DNA of 64,000 nucleotides from Synechococcus sp. RCC307 (GCA_000063525.1 CT978603.1:305105-369104), one strand, 5' to 3'. Positions 56,234 through 64,000 are shown, numbered from the stretch's first letter. The notes: a model not told the origin generated them from the sequence alone. Numbers and translations: made by a program.

Positions 56234-56371
56234 TCACTCCCAGGGGAGGTCAGGTAGGTCATTAAGGTCGTCGTCGCGCACGCTTTCAAGCCGTTGCGCA
56301 GGATCCCAAAGGTCAAGCGGTCGCTCGCCCAATTCCTGGTCGGCGTAGCTCGTGGTCGCTGTCTCGTTCAA
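56234..56371 (-). CDS. Acidic 45-residue hypothetical protein
   Basis: Not recognised. Reads MNETATTSYADQELGERP, then LDLWDPAQRLESVRDDDLNDLPDLPWE, a strongly acidic and Pro-containing C terminus. TTG at 56371; the frame is open upstream into the neighbouring gene. The LW/WD content suggests a peptide-binding tail. Confidence 0.45.
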   Translation of the reverse strand: MNETATTSYADQELGERPLDLWDPAQRLESVRDDDLNDLPDLPWE

Positions 56372-56384
56372 GGCTGCCCGTGGT

Positions 56385-56570
56385 TCAACTCTGCTGATCA
56401 CTCTGCTGGCTGAGCAGCCAGCGGGATGCGGCCCGTTGGCTTTGCCAGGCCTGCAGCAGCTGCTTGGCAATGCCGCGCACGGCGGTGGGATCCATTTCGG
56501 CGTCGATAGCGCGATTCATCCGTTCCAGCTCAAAGCGTTGGCCAAGACTGAGGGCGGCGGCGGAATCCAT
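56385..56570 (-). CDS. Small helical hypothetical protein, 61 residues
   Basis: Not recognised. MDSAAALSLGQRFELERMNRAI is followed by DPTAVRGIAKQLLQAWQSQRAASRWLLSQQ, two helices with NRAID and QAWQSQRA. ATG at 56570. It is upstream of the 45-residue acidic gene, 13 bases apart, so likely cotranscribed. Confidence 0.6.
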   Translation of the reverse strand: MDSAAALSLGQRFELERMNRAIDAEMDPTAVRGIAKQLLQAWQSQRAASRWLLSQQSDQQS

Positions 56571-56641
56571 GGCATCCGTTCAGATGCCACAAACCTTAAA
56601 AACTGTTTCAGATGCTTGCGTAGTAAGGGCTACATCTGCTG

Positions 56642-56803
56642 CTAGTCGGTTTCGGAACCATCACTGATGCGCAGATCTTCCACGCAACGGGTGACGCATT
56701 CACCGTCATCCAAGGAGCATTCGGTGATGCACTGGAAATAGGTTTCAACGGCATCCCAGGTCTGCTCGTGCTCGCCTGACCCGGGGATGTAAGAGCGGCT
56801 CAT
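56642..56803 (-). CDS. 53-residue twin-CX3C protein
   Basis: Not recognised. MSRSYIPGSGEHEQTWDAVET is followed by YFQCITEC and GECVTRCVED, so Cys25/Cys29 and Cys36/Cys40 form two CX3C motifs six residues apart, a helical hairpin pattern like small Tim chaperones or CHCH-like proteins. ATG at 56803. It could bind metal or form two disulfides. Confidence 0.65.
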   Translation of the reverse strand: MSRSYIPGSGEHEQTWDAVETYFQCITECSLDDGECVTRCVEDLRISDGSETD

Positions 56804-56909
56804 CCAGCAACCTCAACGCATCCCGTCAGCGTATGCACACCGAAAAGAGAGGTCCAGAAAGTTGAGTCTTCCTGCCTACAAAGCTGTGAAGTTGTTTGTC
56901 GGCGGCCCC

Positions 56910-58637
56910 TCAGGTGGGACGTTTGCGCCGGCTCTCCGCTTTGGACTTTTGCTTGGCCCGGTTGGCGGCCCGCTTGGCTTCCCGTGCTTCGTCTTCCTCG
57001 GCCTGGCGCAGCAGAGCTGCCTCCTCTTCTTTCTTCTCTAGGTAGTAGGCGTAATCGCCGCGGTAGAGCACCAGCTCACCATCGCGGAGTTCCACGATGC
57101 GGTTGGCCACCCGGGCGATGAAGGTGCGGTCGTGGCTGACCAGCAGTGCGGCCCCCTCGTATTGCATCAAGGCGTCTTCCAGCATCTGTTTGGCTGGAAT
57201 ATCGAGGTGGTTGGTGGGCTCATCGAGCACCAGCAGATTGCAGGGGGTTAGCAACATCAGTGCCAGGGCGAGGCGGGCTTTTTCGCCGCCGCTCAGCTGG
57301 CCCACTTGTTTGAACACCGCGTCATTGCTGAAGCAGAAGCTGCCCAAGAGCGACCGCACCTGCGTTTGGGTCCAGTCGGGAACCGCCTCGAACAGCGTGT
57401 CGATCACGGTTTTCTCGAGATCGAGGGCCTCGGCTTGGTTCTGCTCGAAGTAGCCGGCCTCCACGTTGTGCTCCCCGAGGCGAGCCGATCCTTCACTGGG
57501 CTGCTCCAGCCCCATCACCAGCCGCAACAGGGTGGATTTCCCGGCCCCATTGGGACCAACAAAAGCAATGCGGTCGCCCCGCTCCACCTCGAGGTTGGCC
57601 TCGAGAAACAAGATGTTGTCGTCGTAGTGGTGCGTGAGGTTGTCGATCAGTGCGATCTGACGACCTGAGCGCGGCGCCGGCGGGAATTGAAATTGCGGCC
57701 CCCCGAGCGATTCCACTGGGGCATCAATGCGCTCCACCTTGTCGAGCAATTTCTCGCGGCTTTTGGCTTGTGTGGAGCGGGTGGCACTGGCCCGGAAGCG
57801 GTCGATGTAGGCCTGCTGCGCGGCGAGTTCTTTCTGCTGCCGATCAAAGGCCGACTGGCTGGCTTCCCGCTCCAGCACTTTTTGCTCCAGGTGCTGGCTG
57901 TAGTTGCCGAGGTAGCTGCGTGAGATCCCGCGCTCGGTTTCAACGATCTGATTGCACACCCGATCGAGGAACGTGCGGTCGTGGCTGATCACCACCAGCG
58001 GCACATTGATCTCGGTGAGATAGCCCTCCAACCACTCAATCGTGGCCATGTCGAGGTGGTTGGTGGGCTCATCGAGCAGCAGCAGATCGGGCTCCTGCAA
58101 CAGGATCTTGCCCAGGGCGATCCGCATTTGCCAGCCGCCTGAGTAGTCGCCAACGAGGCGCTCAGCCTTGGCCTCGTTGAAGCCGATCGTGGGCAGCAGC
58201 TTGTCGATGCGAGCATCCAGCTCGTAGCCATGCAGCCCCTCAAAGCGGGTCTGCAGGCGCCCCAAGTCCTCGATCAGTTCTTGCAGGTAGTCCGGGTCTT
58301 CCGCGGCTCGTTCGCTGGCCATCGCCTGCTCCACGTGCCCTTGGCGGTTGCGCACCTCGGCCGCCTCGCCAAAGGCCTGAAACAGCTCTTCTCGCACCGT
58401 GCGGCGCACATCGACATCAAATTCCTGCTGCAGGAAGACGATGCGAGGGTCGCCCTGGCGGACCACTTGGCCGCTGCTGGGCTCTTCTAAGCCCGCAATG
58501 ATCCGCAGTTGGGTTGATTTGCCGGCGCCGTTGACGCCCACCAGACCGATGCGGTCTCCGCTTTTGACCTCCCAGGTGACGTCGCGAAGCACCTCCCCGG
58601 TGGGGTAGATCTTGCCAACGCGCTCCAGCCGCAGCAC
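56910..58637 (-). CDS. ABC-F family ATPase (Uup/EttA-like)
   Basis: A 575-residue protein with two ABC domains and no membrane part. Walker A1 is GVNGAGKST, signature YSGGW (variant) and Walker B LLLLDEPTNHLDMATIEWLEGYL. Walker A2 is GPNGAGKSTLL, signature LSGGEKARLALA and Walker B LLVLDEPTNHLDIPAKQML. The linker has LEREASQSAFDRQQKELAAQQAYIDRFRASATRSTQAKSREKLLDK. The end is a basic coiled tail. ABC-F proteins act on the ribosome. GTG at 58637. Confidence 0.94.
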   Translation of the reverse strand: MLRLERVGKIYPTGEVLRDVTWEVKSGDRIGLVGVNGAGKSTQLRIIAGLEEPSSGQVVRQGDPRIVFLQQEFDVDVRRTVREELFQAFGEAAEVRNRQGHVEQAMASERAAEDPDYLQELIEDLGRLQTRFEGLHGYELDARIDKLLPTIGFNEAKAERLVGDYSGGWQMRIALGKILLQEPDLLLLDEPTNHLDMATIEWLEGYLTEINVPLVVISHDRTFLDRVCNQIVETERGISRSYLGNYSQHLEQKVLEREASQSAFDRQQKELAAQQAYIDRFRASATRSTQAKSREKLLDKVERIDAPVESLGGPQFQFPPAPRSGRQIALIDNLTHHYDDNILFLEANLEVERGDRIAFVGPNGAGKSTLLRLVMGLEQPSEGSARLGEHNVEAGYFEQNQAEALDLEKTVIDTLFEAVPDWTQTQVRSLLGSFCFSNDAVFKQVGQLSGGEKARLALALMLLTPCNLLVLDEPTNHLDIPAKQMLEDALMQYEGAALLVSHDRTFIARVANRIVELRDGELVLYRGDYAYYLEKKEEEAALLRQAEEDEAREAKRAANRAKQKSKAESRRKRPT

Positions 58638-58719
58638 CCGGTCTTAAGCATGGGACCGGCAGGACCATACCAAGCGTGCGGCAGGTCAAACTGAAGGCTG
58701 TGCTGGCACCCGCACGGTG

Positions 58720-58875
58720 ATGCTCAAGCGCTTGGAAGCGGTCATGGCCTTGGTGGTGACAGCCGGTCTGGCCGTTGTGAGCTATTGGCTGTTCTTCAGT
58801 TGGGCCCAAGGCGGGGGCAGTCAGCGAGAGCCACTCACCACACCGGTTCCCCAGGAGCGCTCCGCCGACTCATAG
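58720..58875 (+). CDS. 51-residue single-pass membrane protein
   Basis: Not recognised. MLKRLEAVMALVVTAGLAVV and SYWLFFSWAQ make one hydrophobic helix, and the tail (GGGSQREPLTTPVPQERSADS) is polar. ATG at 58720. Its stop overlaps the convergent Nif11-like gene by six bases. Confidence 0.6.
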   Translation: MLKRLEAVMALVVTAGLAVVSYWLFFSWAQGGGSQREPLTTPVPQERSADS

Positions 58876-59103
58876 GCCACCGCGGGCTTTGATCAGCCAC
58901 TGCCGGGTTGCATCGTCGGCACTGTCGTTGAGGTAATCGCGGATCTCTTGGCGGCTGACGCTCAGCCCCTTGGCTTCGGCAATGGCGACCAATTGATCCA
59001 AGGTGCCCTGGGGGTCCTGCAGGGCCTGGCGAAAGAGGGATCGGGTCAGCTGGGCATCGCTGCGCACGATGTCGTAGAGGGCTTGGGCCTGCTCAAAACC
59101 CAT
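58870..59103 (-). CDS. Nif11-domain-like protein, 77 residues
   Basis: A helical protein MGFEQAQALYDIVRSDAQLTRSLFRQALQDP, then LDQLVAIAEAKGLSVSRQEIRDYLND. This is like the Nif11/nitrile-hydratase-leader fold (residues, alpha-helical, with a GLSVS turn before EI), used as leader peptides of picocyanobacterial lanthipeptides (prochlorosins), though no core-peptide sequence or GG motif is seen. Probably a free Nif11-like protein. ATG at 59103. Confidence 0.55.
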   Translation of the reverse strand: MGFEQAQALYDIVRSDAQLTRSLFRQALQDPQGTLDQLVAIAEAKGLSVSRQEIRDYLNDSADDATRQWLIKARGGL

Positions 59104-59126
59104 AGGGCAGAACGCTTTTTTTCAAG

Positions 59127-59390
59127 CTAGACCCGGCGACCAAACATGCTGCTGACGTAACGGCGTGTGAGGTCGCGTTGCTGGACGCCCTGCTGCAGCA
59201 AAAAGCCGGCCAGCGCGGCTTGCATCAGGCGGTATTGATCCCACTGCGGATGGGCCTCGATGAACTGGCTCATGGCCTGGGCGAGGTTGCCGGGCAGGGG
59301 GGTCTGGAAGCTCACCATCTGCTCACTACCGGTGCACTCCGCCTGTAAAGCGATTGGCTGGGTGGCGCTGGCAACGGCGGCGGAAAGCAT
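59127..59390 (-). CDS. DUF2811-type protein, 87 residues
   Basis: VSFQTPLPGNLAQAMSQFIEAHPQWDQYRLMQAALAGFLLQQG fits the cyanobacterial DUF2811 pattern. ATG at 59390 gives a 25-residue extension; ATG at 59318 would begin at MVSFQTPLPG. Function is unknown. It is about 24 bases downstream of nothing on the same strand and may be in an operon with the Nif11-like gene. Confidence 0.7.
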   Translation of the reverse strand: MLSAAVASATQPIALQAECTGSEQMVSFQTPLPGNLAQAMSQFIEAHPQWDQYRLMQAALAGFLLQQGVQQRDLTRRYVSSMFGRRV

Positions 59391-59730
59391 GGAGGTGTTG
59401 TGCGCTGGGTGCACTAGTTCGCCACGAGATGGCCGATTCGTCAAAGCGGGCCCGCTGAGGTGGTCGCATGAGTCCCATGGCCGAGATTGACTGCTGCAAC
59501 TGGCTTGGCTTGCTGGCGCTTCGGTTTGGCTATGGCGCCAGATGTATGACGCAACACTGTCAAGTGAGAAAGGGAACACATTGGGTGTTTCCCCAGTTCA
59601 GCCGTTGCGGCGGGGGTTTGACCCGTTGGGCTGTGGAAAACCTTCAGCTTGGTTTGGGAAAAGTGCTCCCCGCTGGGGAAAGCTAAAAACGATTAGTGCT
59701 GCTGATCAGTGCTGAATTGGGTGCGAAATC
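59391..59730. other. Gap without a supported gene
   Basis: About 340 bases. A plus-strand frame at 59468-59686 (MSPMAEIDCCNWLG...) has no family signal and is probably chance. A minus-strand TCCCC/GGGGA hairpin near 59665-59680 could be part of a terminator or small RNA, but no strong T run follows. Confidence 0.4.
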
Positions 59731-59991
59731 TCAGGCCGCCCAGTCTTCGGAGGTCTCCATGGCGGAGGCGTCCCGCATGGTGCGTGCATCGAGGCAAAGC
59801 ACCTTGCGCAGCTTGGCGTAATTCCTTGCCATCGCTGGCCTGCCCTCGCGCGTGGCGCTGAATTCCGCCCGCTGCAACACGTGGTGGAGATGGGTCAGCA
59901 GATAGGTACTCATCACAGCGGAGACGAGCACATCGCTCTTGTCAGCGGAGGCGGCCATGGCGGGGATTGCCGGTTCCATCAGCATACGCAT
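59731..59991 (-). CDS. Hypothetical protein, 86 residues
   Basis: Not recognised. MEPAIPAMAASADKSDVLVSAVMSTYLLTHLHHVLQ is a helix, and the second half (MARNYAKLRKVLCLDARTMRDASAME) is basic to acidic. ATG at 59991; ATG four codons later is possible. It is divergent from the RHH gene with a 47-base gap. Confidence 0.55.
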   Translation of the reverse strand: MRMLMEPAIPAMAASADKSDVLVSAVMSTYLLTHLHHVLQRAEFSATREGRPAMARNYAKLRKVLCLDARTMRDASAMETSEDWAA

Positions 59992-60038
59992 GGATACTAT
60001 CCGTGGCGATCTCAGTACACTTGTGTGTGTGACCGTGT

Positions 60039-60311
60039 GTGCCTAAGGCCGTGGCGACCCGTCAGACCTCCAGCAGTGGCCGCGCCAAGTCGCCGCGTAT
60101 TCAGGTGGTGTTGCCAGAAGCGCTTCTCGAGCGCCTGGCGGTGGCGGCAGACCAGGACAGCCGCACGGTCAGCAACATGGCCAAGGTTTTGATTCAGCAA
60201 GGCCTCGATCGCTTGCAGGGCGGCGTGCGCCATCAACTCGAGCGTCAGCAGCAGGTGCAGCCCCGTCTGCGTCAGGGCCGGCCGCGGCGGATTCGTTTGC
60301 GCGGCGGCTAA
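60039..60311 (+). CDS. Ribbon-helix-helix (CopG/Arc-like) DNA-binding protein
   Basis: A 90-residue protein whose centre (RIQVVLPEALLERLAVAADQDSRTVSNMAKVLIQQGLDRL) shows the strand-helix-helix pattern of RHH regulators; a basic N-terminal arm and a Gln/Arg-rich tail flank it. GTG at 60039. It may regulate the divergent gene or itself; the 47-base intergenic holds GTGTG-type repeats. No toxin partner is visible. Confidence 0.7.
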   Translation: MPKAVATRQTSSSGRAKSPRIQVVLPEALLERLAVAADQDSRTVSNMAKVLIQQGLDRLQGGVRHQLERQQQVQPRLRQGRPRRIRLRGG

Positions 60312-61436
60312 TTAGGGCTCGGCCACTTGCCCCAGCAGGCCCGCTCGCGCTCCTGTGATCGATGGGGCGCTTCCCGGCAGTCCCAGCTGCCGCCACCAGG
60401 CCAGAAGGGCAAAGGCCAGGGCCTCGCGGTGTTGGGGGTTGAGCCCCAAGCTTTCAAAGCTGCGCACCCAGAGGCCGCGGCAGCGTGATCTGAGTTGTTG
60501 CATCAGGGCTTGGTTGCGGCAGCCGCCCCCGGCAACCAGCATCTCAACCACTGCAGGCCCCCGCTGCAAATCAGCCGCCACCGCCGCTGCGCTCAAGGCC
60601 GCCAAGGTGGCCAGGGCATCGGCTGGGTTGATGCTCTCCCCCAGCTCCTCTAGGCGCCGCTGCAGGTCAGGGCGGCCGAAGAGTTCGCGGCCGGTTGATT
60701 TGGGCGGCGACTGTTGAAAGAACGGCTCCTGCAGCCAGCGCTGCACCAAGGCTTCGTGCACCTGCCCTTGCAGCGCCCAGCGTCCGCCCTCATCAAAGTG
60801 GCTGCTGCCGCCGCTGAAGTGCTCAGCTGCGAGATCGAGCAGGGTGTTGGCTGGCCCGCAGTCCCAGCCCTGAACGGGCTGCTGATCGCGGCCTTGCCCC
60901 GGTGGCAGCAGGGTCAGATTGGCGATCCCGCCCAAGTTCAGCAGGGCCCGCCAGCCGCCTTCGGCTGGATAGAGGGCCGCATCGGTCAGGGGAACCAGGG
61001 GTGCCCCTTGGCCGCCCCGCGCCAAATCAGCGCTGCGGAAGTCGCTCACCACCGTGCGCTGCAGCCTCTCGGCCAGCAAGCAGGCATCCAGCAATTGCCA
61101 GCTGGCGCCGCATTGGCCGGCGTGGGGCGGTTGATGCCAAAGGGTTTGTCCGTGGCAGCCCACCAGGCTGGCTTGGTGTTGGGGGTCGGCCGCGGCGGCG
61201 CAGGCCGCTTGGGCTTCGCTCACCGCTTGGCGCAGCTCAAGCCACTGCGCTGCCGATAACAAAACCCCCTGCCCCGCATCCAGCAGCTGCTGACGCAAGG
61301 GCAGGGGGTAGGGGTGATGGATGGCATTGATGACGCGCCAGGACGGTTGCCTGGGGGCGCCATCAAAACGGGCCAAAACAGCATCGACGCCATCGGCGCT
61401 GGTGCCACTCATCAGCCCCAGCACCGTGGCGCCCAT
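60312..61436 (-). CDS. anmK: Anhydro-N-acetylmuramic acid kinase
   Basis: A 374-residue sugar kinase that phosphorylates 1,6-anhydroMurNAc in cell-wall recycling. Signature VLGLMSGTSADGVDAVLARFDG at the N terminus, CHGQTLWHQPP, SDFRSADLARGGQGAPLVP and a NLGGIANLTLLP ATP site, then GWDCGPANTLLD. ATG at 61436; two bases separate it from the end of the peroxiredoxin gene. Confidence 0.95.
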   Translation of the reverse strand: MGATVLGLMSGTSADGVDAVLARFDGAPRQPSWRVINAIHHPYPLPLRQQLLDAGQGVLLSAAQWLELRQAVSEAQAACAAAADPQHQASLVGCHGQTLWHQPPHAGQCGASWQLLDACLLAERLQRTVVSDFRSADLARGGQGAPLVPLTDAALYPAEGGWRALLNLGGIANLTLLPPGQGRDQQPVQGWDCGPANTLLDLAAEHFSGGSSHFDEGGRWALQGQVHEALVQRWLQEPFFQQSPPKSTGRELFGRPDLQRRLEELGESINPADALATLAALSAAAVAADLQRGPAVVEMLVAGGGCRNQALMQQLRSRCRGLWVRSFESLGLNPQHREALAFALLAWWRQLGLPGSAPSITGARAGLLGQVAEP

Positions 61437-61438
61437 CC

Positions 61439-62074
61439 TCAGCGGTTGGGCTGGGGAGTCATGCGCAGATACGGGCGGACTTCGGTGACGCCTTTGGGGA
61501 ACTTGTTGCGGGCCTCATCGGTGGGGATGGAGGGCACCACCACGCAGTCTTCACCGTCTTTCCAGTTCACTGGAGTGGCCACCTGGTGGTGGTCGGTGAG
61601 CTGCAGCGAATCGATGACCCGCAGGATTTCATCAAAGTTGCGGCCGGTGCTGGCGGGATAGGTGATCTGCAAACGCAGCTTCTTGGCTGGGTCGATCACG
61701 AACACCGAGCGCACCGTGAGGTTGTTGAGCGCCTTCGGGTGAATCATCCCGTAGAGATCGCTCACGGTTTTGTCCTCATCCGCGAGGATCGGGTAATCAA
61801 CGACCGTGCACTGGGTTTCGTTGATATCGCCAATCCAGCCCTTGTGGCTCTCAGCAGAGTCAACGCTCAGGGCAATGGTTTTGACGTTGCGCTTATCCCA
61901 TTCGGCTCGCAGCTTGGCGACGGCACCGAGCTCCGTGGTGCAAACCGGGGTGTAATCAGCGGGGTGTGAGAACAGAACCACCCAGCTATCGCCGGCATAG
62001 TCGTAGAAATTGATCGGACCCTGCTGGGAGTCCTGGGTGAAATTGGGAACGGTGTCCCCAAGCTGGAGCGCCAT
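61439..62074 (-). CDS. 1-Cys peroxiredoxin (Prx6-type)
   Basis: A 211-residue peroxidase with the peroxidatic Cys45 in SHPADYTPVCTTELG and an Arg in the LRITYP (LRLQITYP) region, and the long C-terminal extension (TPVNWKDGEDCVVVPSIPTDEARNKFPKGVTEVRPYLRMTPQP) that marks Prx6/1-Cys type. It reduces peroxides with thiols. ATG at 62074, divergent from the glycosyltransferase. Confidence 0.95.
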   Translation of the reverse strand: MALQLGDTVPNFTQDSQQGPINFYDYAGDSWVVLFSHPADYTPVCTTELGAVAKLRAEWDKRNVKTIALSVDSAESHKGWIGDINETQCTVVDYPILADEDKTVSDLYGMIHPKALNNLTVRSVFVIDPAKKLRLQITYPASTGRNFDEILRVIDSLQLTDHHQVATPVNWKDGEDCVVVPSIPTDEARNKFPKGVTEVRPYLRMTPQPNR

Positions 62075-62154
62075 GACTGTGGACAAAGTGTCTTTTTGAT
62101 CGTGGCACATGCCCTGCGCCGCAGGCCATGACCCACTGTGAGACCGTAACGCTC

Positions 62155-63192
62155 ATGCAAACTCCCCTCGCTCTTTTTAACGGCAGCTATGTCGGAGAGC
62201 GGCCCACGGGGATTGGCGTTGTGGCGAGGGATTTGGCCGCCGCCTTGGGTCCTGAGCAGGTGCCAGCCGTGTGGCCCCAAGGCATGGCGCCCGATCAGGG
62301 CAGCGCGGGCCATGGCCGGCGTCTGTGGTGGACCCAGAGGCAGCTTCCGAAGCTGTGGCGAGCTAGTGGCGCGCCGCTGTTGTTATCGCCATTGCCGGAA
62401 GCCCCTCTGTTGGCAGGCGTGCCTTCGGTGGTGCTGGCCCATGACCTGCTGCCGCTGCGGTACCCGCAGCTGACGCCGCTGCTGGCTTACCACCTGGCCT
62501 ATGTGCCGCTGGTGCTGCGCCGCGCTCGCCACGTGCTCTGCAATTCCGAGGCGACGGCCCGGGAGGTGCATGGCCGCATTGGTGTGCCAACACGCCGCTT
62601 GTCCGTCTTGAAGTTGGGCTTCAACCCAGGACAGCTTCGCCCTTTGGGCTATCAGCGCGAAGCGGAATTGCTGGTGCTCGGCCGCCATGACCCCCACAAA
62701 AACCTGCGCCGGCTGTTGAAGGCGGTGGCAGCGCTGCGCGATCGCGAGCACCGCATTCACTTTGTGGGGCCCCACGATCGCCGCTACACACCCAAACTTC
62801 AGGCGCTGGCCCAGGAGCTGGGTATCGCCTCGCGTTGCCGCTGGACCGCTTGGGTGAGCAACGACGAGCGCTTGGAGTTGCTGAATCGGGCCCGCGCCTT
62901 GGTGATGCCGAGCCTCTGGGAGGGATTTGGTTTGCCAGCCCTCGAAGCGATGGCTTGCGGCACGCCGGTGTTGGCCTCCACGGCTGGTGCTTTACCGGAA
63001 GTGGTGGGAGAGGTGGCCGTTCCCCTTGATCCGATGTCTTCAGCGCAAATGGCTGCGGCTATCGACGACTTTTTGCAGTCGAGTGCGCTGCAACAGCAGT
63101 TGGGCCAGCAGGGGCCGTTGCGGGCGGCTGGCTTTAGTTGGGCGCAAACCGGGGCCGATTTGAAGCAGCGTTTGCAGGCCTTGTGCCCCTGA
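62155..63192 (+). CDS. GT4-family glycosyltransferase
   Basis: A 345-residue GT-B enzyme. LLVLGRHDPHKNLRRLLKAVAAL is the acceptor-side loop, and the nucleotide-sugar site is SLWEGFGLPALEAMACGTPVLAS with the EX7E motif. FNGSYVGERPTGIGVVARDL is at the N terminus. It transfers a sugar from a nucleotide sugar to an unknown acceptor, perhaps for surface polysaccharide. ATG at 62155 is preferred over 62128. Confidence 0.88.
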   Translation: MQTPLALFNGSYVGERPTGIGVVARDLAAALGPEQVPAVWPQGMAPDQGSAGHGRRLWWTQRQLPKLWRASGAPLLLSPLPEAPLLAGVPSVVLAHDLLPLRYPQLTPLLAYHLAYVPLVLRRARHVLCNSEATAREVHGRIGVPTRRLSVLKLGFNPGQLRPLGYQREAELLVLGRHDPHKNLRRLLKAVAALRDREHRIHFVGPHDRRYTPKLQALAQELGIASRCRWTAWVSNDERLELLNRARALVMPSLWEGFGLPALEAMACGTPVLASTAGALPEVVGEVAVPLDPMSSAQMAAAIDDFLQSSALQQQLGQQGPLRAAGFSWAQTGADLKQRLQALCP

Positions 63193-63196
63193 GCTC

Positions 63197-63847
63197 TTAG
63201 GGCACCAGCAGACCGCTGGGGCGCTGCAAGCGCAAACAGCGCATGCCGGCCGCTGCAGCCGCCTGCTCATCGGCGCCGCTATCGCCAATCAGCAGGGCTT
63301 GCTCAGCGCTGCAGGGCACTTGGCCGAGGGCTGCCTCCAACAGGGCGGGATCGGGTTTGGCGGCTCCGGCTTCGCTGGAGACCAGCACGCCATCAACGGC
63401 ATCACGCAGGCCAAGACGCTCGAGTAAGCCGTGCAAACGGCGATCGAAGTTGCTGACCACCATCAAAGCCAGCCCGCTTTGGCGCCAGCGCTCCAAGGCA
63501 TCAGGCACCTCGGCATAGACCGCCCATGGCTCGGGTTGCGCGAAGCGATCAAACAGCTCACCGGCCAGGCCAATCGGAAGCTGCTTCACGCCCACGGCCT
63601 TGAAGGTGGCTTCAATCCGCTGCTGCCACCAGGACCGTTCGGCTTGCTCCAGATGAGCGGGGGCAACTCCTGGGAACGCCAGCGGAGGGGCTTGGCTGTA
63701 GGCCTGCGCGAAGGCGCGATCGAGGGCTTCAGCTTCCAGGTCCAAGCCGTAGTCGGCTGCCGCTGCGCTGTAGAGGGTGCCCACCGATTGGCGCAAGCCG
63801 ATCAAGGTCCCCATCGCATCGAGCAGGAGGGCCTTGGCTTGAGTCAT
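63197..63847 (-). CDS. HAD-superfamily hydrolase (HDHD3-like)
   Basis: A 216-residue haloacid dehalogenase-type protein. Motif I is LLLDAMGTLIGL, with Met in place of the usual second Asp (DxMGTL as in HDHD3), motif II is MVVSNFD, the motif III Lys is GAAKPDPALLEAAL and motif IV is LLIGDSGADEQAA. A helical cap (about 20-95) is present. The catalytic acid change suggests altered or no phosphatase activity. ATG at 63847 overlaps the upstream stop. Confidence 0.8.
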   Translation of the reverse strand: MTQAKALLLDAMGTLIGLRQSVGTLYSAAAADYGLDLEAEALDRAFAQAYSQAPPLAFPGVAPAHLEQAERSWWQQRIEATFKAVGVKQLPIGLAGELFDRFAQPEPWAVYAEVPDALERWRQSGLALMVVSNFDRRLHGLLERLGLRDAVDGVLVSSEAGAAKPDPALLEAALGQVPCSAEQALLIGDSGADEQAAAAAGMRCLRLQRPSGLLVP

Positions 63848-64000
63848 GGGCGAGGGGCGCTGAGCCAGCCCGCCGCCACCTGAAGCGGTAAACGGCACCC
63901 TGGCAAGCGAGTGAGGTAGGTCCAGCGGCGGAGCTGATAGGCGGAGGATCCGGCCAAGGTCAGCCCCATGCCTGTGAGGGTGGCATCACCCACACCCAAG
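63844..64000 (-). CDS. Partial hypothetical protein, C-terminal ~51 residues
   Basis: A minus-strand frame open to the right edge (LGVGDATLTGMGLTLAG, then a basic RRWTYLTRLPGCRL and end SAPRP) stops at 63844-63846 and overlaps the HAD gene start as ATGA. Too short to recognise; a membrane or peripheral protein is possible. Confidence 0.4.
   Translation of the reverse strand, partial: LGVGDATLTGMGLTLAGSSAYQLRRWTYLTRLPGCRLPLQVAAGWLSAPRP

Noticed and set aside
59468-59686. 72-residue plus-strand ORF in the gap before 59731
   Set aside because: No recognisable features and overlaps the antisense of the DUF2811 gene upstream; left as unsupported.
60013-60026. LexA-like AGTACACTTGTGTG before the RHH gene
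   Set aside because: Two mismatches in the second half-site; kept only as a remark about GT repeats.

Overview
The window looks like chromosome of an alpha-cyanobacterium (marine/brackish Synechococcus or Cyanobium type). The evidence is psbX, ycf66, two high-light-inducible proteins (HLIPs), a BCD-family chlorophyll-type transporter, a CP12-like protein, a split and permuted tmRNA with the tag ANNIVRFSRQAAPVAA, DUF1651 and DUF2811 proteins, and an rRNA operon with tRNA-Ile(GAT) and tRNA-Ala(TGC) in the spacer. DNA is GC-rich, genes are tightly packed, and many overlap by a few bases (ATGA or TGATG). The strain cannot be named from sequence alone.

Layout. 0-10.6 kb: a TolC-like fragment, chlorophyll-family transporter, IMPase-family phosphatase, obgE, a sugar-type ABC ATPase, mutS2, a glyoxalase-fold protein, hemB, a DnaJ-type chaperone and a secreted thioredoxin-like protein. 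10.6-17 kb: an accessory-looking stretch of many very small genes around a membrane peroxiredoxin-like protein and a Cu/Zn superoxide dismutase. 17-34 kb: tmRNA, an rRNA methyltransferase, smc, PRC-barrel protein, msrB, LpxB-like protein, tRNA-Leu, accC, yggT-like gene, psbX, ycf66, two small lipoproteins, HLIP, a large ABC exporter-like protein, HIT protein and comM. 34-43 kb: rpsU, peptide deformylase, an S9 peptidase, aspartoacylase-like protein, the pntA1-pntA2-pntB transhydrogenase operon and a CP12-like gene. 43-49 kb: rRNA operon (promoter, long leader, 16S, Ile, Ala, 23S, 5S, terminator). 49-64 kb: BrkB-like protein, an EcsC-like protein, DUF2834, xseAB, HLIP, a HAD sugar phosphatase overlapping a SemiSWEET, HtrA protease, ABC-F ATPase, several small proteins, anmK, 1-Cys peroxiredoxin, glycosyltransferase and HAD hydrolase.

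The most interesting signal is regulatory. Two small genes for DUF1651-type proteins (10860-11108 and 16640-16876, both minus strand) each have LexA-box-like palindromes upstream. The first has two exact matches to the cyanobacterial consensus RGTACNNNDGTWCB, placed back to back over a -35/-10 promoter. The second has a one-mismatch match 11 bases before its start codon. This suggests a DNA-damage-controlled role for an uncharacterised picocyanobacterial family. Other points are a CP12-like protein without the N-terminal cysteine pair, a twin-CX3C 53-residue protein, a His-rich 48-residue protein behind a near-perfect Shine-Dalgarno site, and a possible structured RNA near 13.4-13.6 kb.

Many start codons here are GTG or TTG and were chosen by family alignment from memory, spacing and overlap; they are uncertain where stated. 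No homology search was possible.
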